Shown here piece by piece: positions 7,402-15,789 of a DNA stretch of 16,672 nucleotides. Below the pieces are notes generated by a model. It searched no databases. It saw only the letters and a program-made list of their open reading frames with translations, and was not told the origin of the DNA. Position numbers and translations under genes: made by a program. The DNA comes from Neonectria sp. B-13. Taxonomy: Eukaryota > Ascomycota > Sordariomycetes > Hypocreales > Nectriaceae. The first letter of the stretch is position 1, and each line of letters starts with the position of its first letter. The stretch spans positions 8,502-25,173 of the forward strand of contig NOKP01000116.1 in NCBI GenBank assembly GCA_002682825.1, read 5' to 3'.

Positions 7402-8406
7402 GGTACCCTATAGCACTACCCTGGTGCTGCCATGTCAATAAATACTAAGCATGTCTGTAGCGCCTGAACACCTGCCCATATCACTTTCTTGCCCATCCAT
7501 TTCCATACCTGCTCCTCCTTTTCCTTATCAGACCATTCTTCTTGCTCCATAAACCCAAGTCTCCCGCATAACTATACAGAATCTTCCAATAACTGCGTCC
7601 AAACTCAGCTACTTGTAGACACTATTAACCCTTTATACTAGCACTTGCCATTCACTTTCTTTTTCCATCCACCTTCCGTTCCATTTTCTTCCCAAGCATC
7701 ACATAGTTCCTACAGCACAAAACAACCTAAACAGCACCCAAACTTTTACACCACCCCACCTCGTCGCAGAAACTGGTCCATCTTTAAGGCAAGCTAGTGG
7801 GCTTCTGCAATATTCCCCCCTATATCTAATGCCTAATTAAGCACTCGACAAGATAGCCCAAGAGAGGAAGAACATGGCCATCTCCGGGATGAGACACATA
7901 CGTCAAAAGACTTAGAAAGTCGTTTCGACATCAGGTATGAGCGGTTAAGTGTTCATCAAGTTATTCACGAAACGGTGGAACCAGTCGGGATCAACCAACA
8001 TCTGATTGTTGCTGCCTGTGGTCCCAAGTCGCTGATAGCCGACGTGATGAACACCGCGGGAGCCTGTATCCGCTCTGATGGACCGAGCATAGAAGTACAT
8101 TGCGAGAGCTTTGACCTTTAAGTACTGGGAATGGCAAGGAACGTTTGGTCTTCGACACCATTTTTGAGCTCCTGCAAATTAGCAAGACATGTAGCAAAAT
8201 GACTTGAGAGAGCGCAAAAGTAATCGTTGTTGAGCAAGTCGTGTTGGCTGTGACTATCTCGTTTTGATGGACCAGTCTTCATATCATGTATCGTCCCTTT
8301 CCGAAGACCCTTCTTTGCTCAAGCAACTCTTGAGTTTGGTCTCATAGTACTAATCAACTCGGAGACAAAACTCAAGTTCATTAAAGTCCATTTCTATTCC
8401 CAGAGA
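7402..8406. other. Long intergenic stretch with no supported gene
   Basis: From about 7440 to 7790 the plus strand is CT-rich, promoter-like, yet no gene follows. A 44-codon minus-strand frame (7416-7550, ATG to TAG) encodes a charged, Trp-containing peptide that could be a relic of a longer gene, but it is too short to call. The rest has frequent stops on both strands. Confidence 0.4.
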
Positions 8407-8409
8407 TGA

Positions 8410-8472
8410 GCTGCCGCCGCTTTCAACTTAGCGGTAGCCGAGCTGGGACTGAGGGACCCGGAGCTTAAGTTG
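8410..8472. repeat. Nested inverted repeats
   Basis: GCTGCCGC (8410-8417) faces GCGGTAGC (8431-8438) with one mismatch. Overlapping it, TCAACTTA (8423-8430) pairs perfectly with TAAGTTGA (8465-8472), with inner AGCTGGG / CCCGGAGCT extending the second stem. The two hairpins are mutually exclusive. This may be a transposon terminus or a structured transcript. Confidence 0.4.
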
Positions 8473-8672
8473 AGCTGCCCACCTGAGCCCCGTTCAGGGA
8501 TTTCAAAGCTCTGTTAGGGATACTGAACTTGATCTATCCCTTATTTTGGGCCACGGCATATCTCCGTAAGACGCCCCGTTGTTTGGACACTAAGTACAAA
8601 ATGGGCAAAGCTCAGGCATCTACGCGTGTGTGCCCTGCTTAACAATAGCAGAGGGACCTATAGAGCTCAAAG

Positions 8673-8713
8673 GTAAACGCCCAGCGCTCTCCAGATAAGA
8701 GAGCAGCGTTTAC
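8673..8713. repeat. Strong 41-bp hairpin
   Basis: GTAAACGC (8673-8680) pairs perfectly with GCGTTTAC (8706-8713), and inside it GCTCTC (8686-8691) pairs with GAGAGC (8699-8704), leaving a 7-base loop and an asymmetric 5/1 bulge. No gene overlaps it convincingly. It lies about 270 bp beyond the stop codon of the OYE gene. It does not fit a tRNA. Confidence 0.4.
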
Positions 8714-8980
8714 ATTAAATTCAGTCTTAAATAGATTGACCTCCCTCTTATAATGGACACTTAGTTGGCAATTCTTGGTCCCACTTTCAGCGAGACATGT
8801 ATCTATTGACCGCACCTTGCGTTCAGGAGCCAAACAAGCCGTAGCTGACCTCATCGCTTCGTTTTCAAGACTAAGCCACTACCAAGGTGAAGGAGCAAGC
8901 GAGCCGGAAACACGAAACCAGCTCAGACTCTTATCTATACTCTGCTGGATACATGAGCTATCGCCAAAAAGAAAAAACAC

Positions 8981-10379
8981 CTAGATAGCAGCCGCCGGCC
9001 AGTCGTTATAATTCTCATCTGCGTTCTTTCCCGGCCCATAGTAAACTGCAGCGCCTCGATCATTCGTACTGAACGGGACACCATGCTTGATGCGAGCGAC
9101 AACATCCTGACACGGTCAGCATAAATTCCAACAGTGCGATACCGAGCATTTCTACCCACAGGGTTACAGATAAGTGGCCTTCCAAACGTGATCATGTCAA
9201 GTTGACCTCCATTTATAAGTTCTTCGGCTTCCTCCACCGTGTAGTCCTGATTAGCCATGAGAATCGAAGGGCTTCCGGGAAACTTGACGAGTTTGCCAAA
9301 ATCAAGGACAGGATCATAGCCTGGGGGAATGGGATAGCCTTCGGGTCGGGTGAAAAGGCCTACAGTGCCCTTGTAGAGACCAGTGCCGCGACGAGCAATG
9401 TTGATGATTCCAATCTTTTGCTTGACAAGCTCGTGGATCAAGTAGGTATATACTTCCTTCATCTCATCGAATTGAACCAAACTGTCGTTGAGAAAGTCTG
9501 TGGGGTTAAGCTTCACACAAATGAATTCTGGCCCACCAAAAATATCCGCGATGGCATCCGCCACCTCCAGTGTGAAGCGGCATCTGTTCTCAACAGATCC
9601 GCCGTACTTGTCTGTTCGTTTGTTTGCCCGGCTGTTTACTATGTTAGCGAAAAGTGACAGCACATACAAGAATACTCACCTGTTCAAGAATTGATGGGGC
9701 AAGTAACCTCTATAATCGAAACAGTGGTTAGTTGTCTAGCGAGTATTTGGAAAGAAGGATTCATACCCTTGAGCTAGTAGCTCTACGCCATCAAAACCAG
9801 CACTCTTGGCCAGCTGACAGGCGCGGCGATAAGTCCCAATGACCTCGTTGACGTCCTCAATAGCCTTTACGTTGGCTGTATGTCCCTGCGATGAACCAAA
9901 TTTTAGTTAGCCGCCTGATGCTATAGTAGCGATTCTAGGGTAACACGTACAGGTTGTCCAGGCAAATCACGATACTTGCCATCGTTAGCCTGGATAGCGG
10001 ACGGGGCTAGAACACGCCTGCCGTGTTCTTTCATGATAGGCATCTGATCATGCTGGCAACGGCCCGCATGCCAGGCTTGGAAGAAAATTTTGCCCCCGGC
10101 CTCGTGGACAGCATCAGTCACCCTGCGCCAGGCATCGGCATGATCTTGGGTAATCATGAACGGCGTGTGTTTCCAGTCCAAGCCGGCCCAGTCCACCAAG
10201 GTACCTTCACTCACTAGAAGGCCAGTGCCATGCTTGGCTCGGTCTGCGTAGTGTTTGACCTGCGCCGGGCCCGGCTTGTTGTCGTCGAAACAGCGGTTGC
10301 GAGTCATAGAACCCATGACGACGCGGTTCCTCAAAGGGACTTTCCCGCCAATGACAACAGGCTCAAGAAGGCTAGACAT
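8981..10379 (-). CDS. Old Yellow Enzyme family NAD(P)H:flavin oxidoreductase (five exons)
   Basis: FMN-dependent ene-reductase fold, 391 aa. Exons on the minus strand are 9951-10379, 9767-9885, 9680-9709, 9160-9631 and 8981-9106. The introns are 65, 57, 48 and 53 bp, with GTACGT, GTATGA, GTGAGT and GTGGGT donors, recognisable branch sites (GCTAAC, ACTAAC, GCTAAC, GCTGAC) and AG acceptors; all exons join in frame. Family landmarks in order: PLRNRVVMGSMTRNR (Thr that contacts FMN), GLLVSEGT, GGKIFFQAWHAGR, LAPSAI, FDGVELL, GGYLPHQFLNS, NKRTDKYGGSVENR, then in exon 4 ICVKLNP and MITFGRPLICNP, and in exon 5 the C-terminal H-G-V-P, Y-Y-G-P and E-N-Y-N-D-W-P. The strand position that holds the His/Asn (or His/His) substrate pair in the family (H-x-x-N-G-Y) reads L180-A-Q-G183-G-Y185, so both ligands are replaced while the catalytic Tyr is kept. 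The start has a near-ideal context (GCCACCATGT). It is divergent from the Zn2Cys6 regulator. Confidence 0.88.
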
Positions 10380-10880
10380 GGTGGCGATATATGGGGTGAA
10401 TTATGAAGAACAAGAGGTGTATTGATGCTGAGTTGGGAATATGGAAAAGCATGTAAGGGGGTAAGAAAGTCAGTCAACGCGAGGAGCCTTCTATTTAAGT
10501 TGGTTATGACGGCCTGATTAGCGCAATTATATCCCGAGCTTACCGATCACAAAACCAGTGCTGTCATGGACAGTCGGGCTCGGGTTTCCCAGCATGAGAG
10601 TGATCAGTTCAGCAGAGCTGCGTCCTCCGGCATTCTGTCGAGCTGGCAAATCATACGTGGGCATTTCCGATGCCTGCGGAGCCGTGGCCGCACCTTGCAC
10701 AGCTTGTAGCCAATGAAAGCCTCGCTATTCCGATGCCCACTTACTTACCCGCTGTCGGAATCCCGCTTCAAAGAGCAACATCCTCATTCTACCTCGATCC
10801 ACCTTTCTTTCTCCTCCTGCATCATTCCCAACTGATTTCAAATCAAGCTCTCCCCCGTCTTTCAAGTTCCCCTTGTGGAA
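10380..10880. promoter_or_regulatory. Divergent promoter region between the OYE and Zn2Cys6 genes
   Basis: 501 bp separate the two start codons. A TATA-like TTAAATAG (minus strand, within 10491-10500) lies about 115 bp upstream of the OYE start. On the plus side the sequence turns CT-rich in the last 80 bp before the regulator ATG. CGG-type triplets that Zn2Cys6 proteins favour occur, for example TCGGGCTCGGG near 10574-10584 and TCCGG near 10626, but no clear symmetrical pair stands out. Confidence 0.5.
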
Positions 10881-12594
10881 ATGAAGGCGCCGAGATCATG
10901 TCCTCAGTGCCGCGGGTCCAAGCGCAAATGCACTCGGCCAGGCCCCGGCGAGCCCTGTGACTCGTGTAAGCGGAGACGCTTACAGTGCGGTTCCGACTTG
11001 AGAAGACGACTCCCGGGCTACGAGTTGGATAAAAATGGCCTGGAAAACAAGACGGACTCCGTTTTACCCCTCAAAAGCGGCGAGAAGAATACACCCCTGC
11101 TCCCAGGTCTGTCCTGGGGGATGGCCGCGGAGTTTGTTGAGTACTACCTCGGAGAAGTCCACGGCCGACCTCATTGCATCTTCCATCCAGGGACGGTGCG
11201 GGCCCAGCTAAAGAATGGCAGTATTGGAAACGGTTTGCTATACGCCCTCTGTGCTATTGGGTCCAAGTTTTCTCCGCTTCCTGACAGACGAGTGCTGGAA
11301 GCTCGTTTGACTGCAGAGGCAAAGCGACTAGTTCAGGCGGACCTCGAAAATACCTGCATCGAGAACCTCCAGGCCTGCGTTTTGCTGGCTCTTCTAAGTG
11401 CCGGCAACTGCCAGACTTCCTCCGCAGCACTCTTCACTCGTGCGTGTCCCGCTTACCTGTTTAGACTAGTCGTGGCATCGAGGCATTTGCTGATCGAGAG
11501 GGATAGGTGTTGCCACTAGCATGTCCGAGGTCATGCATCTTGACCCTCAGTCGGAGAACAGCTCCGTCATTGTTCATGAGACCTCGTTGAGGATCCGGTG
11601 GTCACTATATGTGATAGATCGTTGGTGTTTCTCAGGGCTCGGCCTGCCTCGTCATATGGATTACGTCGACATTTCTTCTCAGCTACCCATGGACGACTCT
11701 ACCTTTGATTCGCTTGCGTATGACCAAATCACGCTCAATGCCCCCTGTAAGCCCGGCATCTTTGCCCACATGGTAATATTAGTCCACCAATTTGGTCCGA
11801 TTCAGGACATCAACCGGATCATTGCTAAAGGTAGCATGGATGTTACCGAACTGGGGCAGCGAGTGGAACACATCGGACGGCAACTGGAGTCATGGAAGGA
11901 AACGCTTCCCGCCGACATACAGATGACAGTGCAAAACCTTCACAGCCAACAGCAAGATGGTCAAGGTGGGCCTTTTGTCGCCCTCCACCTTGCATATCAC
12001 CATTTTTCGACGCTCTTATACTTTCATTTCCTGGAGAAAGAGCAGTCTACATCCTCCGCATCGGGCGTTTATGCATCTCGTTGCAAATCTCACGCCGCAT
12101 CTTTTAGCAGTCTACTTCATCTCTCCCGGCAGATGAAAGGATGTGAGCCAAATTACCCAACCATTGCGCAAATGACGACAGTCTCTTCATCGGTCCTAGT
12201 ACATACCCTTCTGTTTGGCGACCTCCAAGAGCTTCAGAAAGCTCGCCGGGATCTCAACATGAACTTTGAGGGCCTTCTAGAGCTTCAAAAATACTGGCCA
12301 CTCACAGAGGCTATGGTAGGATGAGATATTGCTATCCAATGCACCGAGACTGACGTGCTGTAGATTGATTGGCTGATCGCATTTCAAAAGACTTGCCTTC
12401 TGTCGACAGAATCTCAAAGGCTAGACGGATGGATGGTCAGATTTCTGCTGGAACACTCTCTTGGCCTTCAACAGAGGGATACGTCTGTTTTCACGTCAAG
12501 CGTGGATGTGCAACCGGAGAATGTATTGTCTAAAGCCAAACAGTTGACAGCACTGGGCCGGTATACCGACTTCCTGTCAGTCCAGTCAGACTGA
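10881..12594 (+). CDS. Zn2Cys6 binuclear-cluster transcription factor with fungal-specific MHR domain
   Basis: Three exons, 10881-11439, 11507-12315 and 12364-12594, encode 532 aa. Intron 1 (67 bp) has GTGCGT donor and AG acceptor; joining restores the typical A-L-F-T-R-V-A-T-S-M stretch. Intron 2 (48 bp) has GTAGGA donor, GACTGAC branch and TAG acceptor. The N-terminal zinc cluster spans residues 7-36 in the pattern C-x2-C-x6-C-x8-C-x2-C-x6-C, with basic residues between the first cysteines, and should bind CGG-type half sites. No long coiled coil is evident. Residues about 77-255 look like the fungal-specific transcription factor domain (PF04082), including F-V-E-Y-Y-L, C-I-F-H-P, the G-L-L-Y-A-L-C-A-I-G-S-K-F-S-P segment and R-I-R-W-S-L-Y-V-I-D-R. 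The ATG at 10881 is the first in frame near the cluster. Its divergent position makes the OYE gene its likeliest target (inference). Confidence 0.88.
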
Positions 12595-12817
12595 AGTGTT
12601 ACTGAGTATAAGGCTGATTTAGCTTCCTATGGTCAATTGTTTTCTAAGTAGCCCTTAACTTCCATTTCTCAATGATCATATAATGAAAATTTTCTTACGA
12701 ACTATTAATTCGAACATACAAACAGGTGGTGATCATCAGATGATAAGGTTAAGATGTTTCAAATAATTACCGAAGAAGGATTCAATCAGTACGACAAAAA
12801 GCTAGTATATTAGTTGA

Positions 12818-13920
12818 TCATAATACAATTCTAAGTACTTCCCAGGCATGGCCGTAAAATAGTCCTAAATACCGTATGTCTCCGCACGGAAGTAAATCAG
12901 GCACCGTCCATAGGCATTTCTCGAGGTATTTCAGCTTTGATATTGTCTTCGGCTTACTCGAAAGCGTTCTTTTTCGCCTTTCACACGGTGCCGAGATTTG
13001 AAGCTCGCCCTTGACAAAGTAATCTTCGATGGCCTAGATAGTGCAGTTTGAAGCATGCTTTATGACGCCATGCTGTATTCTATTAGTTAAATCCTGCGGA
13101 GAACTGAGTTGTTTAATTTTCACCAGTGCCTTCGTGGACCAAGGGTGAGGCCGATGATTTCAGCGGCGACTAGATAGTTTTCGTCGCTGAAGACCAGATT
13201 CAAGAGCACAGCTTTGATGTAGAGTCTGAGATCCCACTTTCCAGGCGTGTACCACCAACCCCCCGGCGGCATGAGCTCCTGCGGAATCAATATGGGTTCA
13301 TCCTTGAGCTCTTGGAAGACATCGGATAGCTCGCGAGATCAACCCTTTGCGAGACTCTGGAAAGTCCAGACCGCAAGGTTCCCAGTCCAGTGCATCGAAA
13401 TCTGGGGTATAGCTGTCGCGAGATCAATACAGATATCCATATATCGAAGGAGGAGAGAGGAACTTATCGCAGTGAGTCCGACCATGGTGGAGGTGATGTT
13501 GGCATTCAGTCTTGAGGTGGCTGGAGTATTAACTTGAAGAGCACCATTGAACTGCAGAGGTCATGAGCTCTTATATGTTCATCTCTGAGCTCCTCCCTGC
13601 CCACACAGGCGACTGGAGCATTCAGGAACCAGACTAAGCAGCGCAGGGAATGACGCAATAGTATCAACCCCGTTGGCACTGCCAAGCAAAAAGAGATCCT
13701 GAATGGCATTGCTCAAGCCTGAATCTAAGAGCAAAATAAGATGAATATTGATCTTCCAGCATAGCATGGCTTTGACGAGGCGGTGACATTCGAGAGATTC
13801 CTTTTCAGGAGCGTTGCTGCGCCTTAGCGAGGAGGCTTCTAGCCAACTCTCCATCCGCTGCCTATCAGCCGCGTCGATTGGGAGCTGACTGACGGCGGCT
13901 CCGAGACCATCAACGATTCT
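12818..13920 (-). pseudogene. Degenerate gene for an unrecognised fungal protein
   Basis: Three minus-strand segments form one interrupted protein. Segment A (13920 down to the stop at 13579-13581) reads R-I-V-D-G-L-G-A-A-V-S and continues with a Leu-rich helical stretch around I-H-L-I-L-L-L-D-S-G. Segment B starts at 13551, just after a CTGCAG acceptor, reads F-N-G-A-L-Q-V-N-T-P-A-T-S, passes an in-frame TGA at 13339-13341 (CGA expected), continues through P-P-G-G-W-W-Y-T-P-G-K-W-D-L and ends at 13120. A one-base shift near 13125-13140 leads into segment C (K-I-K-Q-L-S-S-P-Q-D-L). That segment passes a TAG at 13034-13036 where CAG fits (T-I-stop-A-I-E-D-Y-F) and ends at a TGA at 12818-12820. 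A weak acceptor with branch site (ACTAAC, TTTCAG, near 14124) and frame-broken coding-like sequence lie further upstream. The family and function are not recognised. Confidence 0.6.
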
Positions 13921-13926
13921 GTCTTA

Positions 13927-14369
13927 CGTGCAAACATGCCGGCCCGGCTGTCATCGGCTCCACCGCCGTGCGACTTCCAACGGGTTAATAAGCAGCAGCT
14001 GAATCGAGGCCAGAAATGCGATTTCCGCTATTTTCATCAATATCATCATTTTCTACTATTTCGGGGCTTTCCAGCGAGCCCGCTTACAGCCCTAGTCTTC
14101 AATAAACGAAGATGTCATGCCGCCTGAAAGATCGAATACAATTGTTAGTGGTTCTGTGAACAGAGATAATGTTATACTCTCTTGGTAAAAAAAAATGACT
14201 ACGGCTGACAGGGCCATGTCCTTGTGATTAAGTCAGGGTGAGCCGTCAATGTATCCAGTGAGATACAAGCAATCGATGCAATGTAAATCATAGCACAAGC
14301 TGCGATAGTGAATCTACAGAGTAACAATATTTAGTGGCTTATGTTAGCTCGATTATGTAATTCTTCCAA
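13927..14369. other. Region between pseudogene and DUF3237 gene; possible upstream relic exon
   Basis: On the minus strand, ACTAAC followed by CTTTCAG at 14124 resembles a fungal intron end. Between 14123 and 13927 fragments such as V-S-G-L-A-G-K-P-R and, in the next frame, D-E-N-S-G-N-R-I-S-G-L-D read like remnants of coding sequence but contain several stops. From 14150 to 14369 nothing is recognised. Confidence 0.35.
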
Positions 14370-14920
14370 TTAACCGACTCTGAGGATGAGGTATGAGATC
14401 TCAATACCAGCACCTTCTCGGACCGTCTTTACTTTCCCCATACCCACAAACACAAAATTATTAACCCATCCAAATTCCGCAGATCGACTCGAGATTCTTG
14501 GAGTTACATATAAGTATTCTTCCCCAAAATCAAAGCTTGCTCCGGGGGTGCCACCGAACACTTCGTTCGTCTTTGAGGTGAGTTTGAATTTACCCAGATA
14601 ATGCATGTCTAGATTGATACCCTTCGGGCCGACCGAGCTCATTCTCGCATCCACAGTTGCAGTGGTTTGATTCTGGCCCAGAACCATCCAGTCAGAAATT
14701 GATGTAATCTCAAACCTGGTTTTCCCGTCGATCGTCTCGACGTATCCACTTTTCCCTAAAGTCCGATAAGTATTGAAGTGTTCAGTAGAGGTTGACTAGA
14801 TGGATTAAGCGAACCATTTATAACCGTAAGGTCAGAAAATTCATTGCCAGGTCCCATTCCAGTCGGGAGAGACACCGACACGTTGACATTGAAGACAGGG
14901 GTTAACTCGAGGGAAGCCAT
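14370..14920 (-). CDS. DUF3237 family protein (two exons)
   Basis: Exon 1 is 14815-14920 and exon 2 14370-14755, separated by a 59-bp intron (14756-14814) with GTTCGC donor, TACTGAAC branch region and TTTAG acceptor, phase 1; the product is 163 aa, normal for the family. It begins M-A-S-L-E-L-T-P-V-F-N-V, the usual first strand of DUF3237 proteins. It keeps the internal S-D-W-M-V-L, the A-R-M and G-I-N-L-D-M-H-Y-L-G strands, F-G-E-E-Y-L-Y-V-T-P-R (family E/Y-Y-F-R-T-T-P-R), F-G-W-V-N-N-F-V-F-V-G (family Y-x-W-L-N-x-x-x-F-V-G) and a short C-terminal strand. The fold is a small beta-barrel; the biochemical role is unknown. No signal peptide or membrane segment is seen. Transcription runs away from the SDR gene, with the repeat array lying in the shared upstream region. 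Confidence 0.75.
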
Positions 14921-15101
14921 GACAATAGACTGAAGTGAGTAGTTGAGAAATTATGTTCGATGATGATTAGTTCGGACTATATCATACCCTTTCTCTTTAT
15001 ATTTCGGATTCGCACATTGAAGCTTTGTCATTAGCGCCCGCGGTATAAACCCCACTACCCCATATTCCCCAATTGACAGTCCGCGTCCGAACCCGAGGCC
15101 A

Positions 15102-15111
15102 AGTCCGGACT
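15102..15111. promoter_or_regulatory. AGTCCGGACT palindrome, possible Zn2Cys6 site
   Basis: A perfect 10-bp palindrome with abutting CCG and CGG triplets sits 182 bp upstream of the DUF3237 start. Nearby AGTCCG half-like copies occur at about 15078 and 15154. Everted CCG/CGG pairs are known targets of some zinc-cluster regulators. Function here is inferred. Confidence 0.3.
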
Positions 15112-15219
15112 CAGTTCCGAGAATGGAATTACCCCAACCTGACCCCAATATTAGTCCGACTTATACTCATAGTAACCATATCCGTAAATGCCCGAGCCGC
15201 AGCTTCCGCAAGCCCCACC

Positions 15220-15600
15220 GGTGGGCCCGCTCTGGCCGTATTAATACTGTCAGTGATCCACAGGCTTTAAGTTACATCACATTCGGGTGGCCCCGCCCTA
15301 GCCGTATTAATACGGTCAATGATCTACAGGCTTTACATCACATTCGGGTGGGCCCGCCCTGGCCGTATTAATACGGTCAGTGATCCACAGGCTTTACATC
15401 ACATTCGGGTGGATTTGAAGTTACAGTTTGTAAGCACCCGACTTGTCTGGCTCGTCTTGTAGTCTAGCGGCAGACTTCTGGCCGTATTAATACGGTCAGT
15501 GGTCTATAGGCTTTACATTACATTCTGGTGGATTTGAAGTTACGGTTTGTAAGCACCCGACTTGTATGGCTCGTCTTGTAGTCCAGCGGCAGACTTTTGG
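15220..15600. repeat. Four-unit tandem array with CCGTATTAATACGG palindrome
   Basis: Four units share GCCGTATTAATACGGTCAGT-like cores followed by GATCCACAGGCTTTA and CATCACATTCGGGTGG. The palindromes start at 15236 (one mismatch, ...ACTG), 15302, 15363 and 15482. Units 1 and 2 are 66 and 61 bp long. Units 3 and 4 are 119-120 bp because each adds a tail that begins GATTTGAAGTTAC and ends near GCGGCAGACTT. Most differences between units 3 and 4 are transitions. The array lies between the divergent DUF3237 and SDR genes, ending 190 bp before the SDR ATG. It may be a minisatellite, a nested mobile element or a regulatory array; each palindrome is an everted CCG-N8-CGG. Confidence 0.75.
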
Positions 15601-15653
15601 AGCGGAAATTGGGATGCCTTATCAAACTCACGTAAAGAAATACATCTTAGTAC

Positions 15654-15664
15654 TATACATAAAA
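15654..15664 (+). promoter_or_regulatory. TATA-like element of the SDR gene
   Basis: TATACATAAAA lies 136 bp upstream of the SDR ATG, between the repeat array and the gene. It is the best TATA-like sequence in this interval. Confidence 0.35.
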
Positions 15665-15789
15665 GTCGTGAAGTCCTCTTTCTGAATGAAGGCTGATATC
15701 TCGCAATCATCCCTCACCGTACTTTCACACTTCAAGGTCATCAGTCACACCACGATCCTAAATTTTGCGACAATCAAGAGCAAGAAAAA

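Noticed and set aside
8512..8644. Possible short solo LTR (TGTTAGGG ... CTTAACA)
   Set aside because: The ends form TGTTA/TAACA, but no 5-bp target duplication, primer-binding site or polypurine tract was found, and 133 bp is short for an LTR.
9202..9657. 151-codon plus-strand open frame
   Set aside because: It is the exact antisense of exon 4 of the OYE gene and has no features of its own.
11892..12107. 71-codon plus-strand open frame inside the transcription factor
   Set aside because: Shadow frame of the second exon of the Zn2Cys6 gene.
15123..15371. Plus-strand open frame with repeated R-I-N-T-V-x-D-x-Q-A-L
   Set aside because: The repeated peptide merely mirrors the DNA tandem array and stops within it; no promoter or family support.
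15455..15479. tRNA box A-like GTAGTCTAGCGG inside the tandem array
   Set aside because: No box B follows at a suitable spacing in either copy, so it is likely chance.
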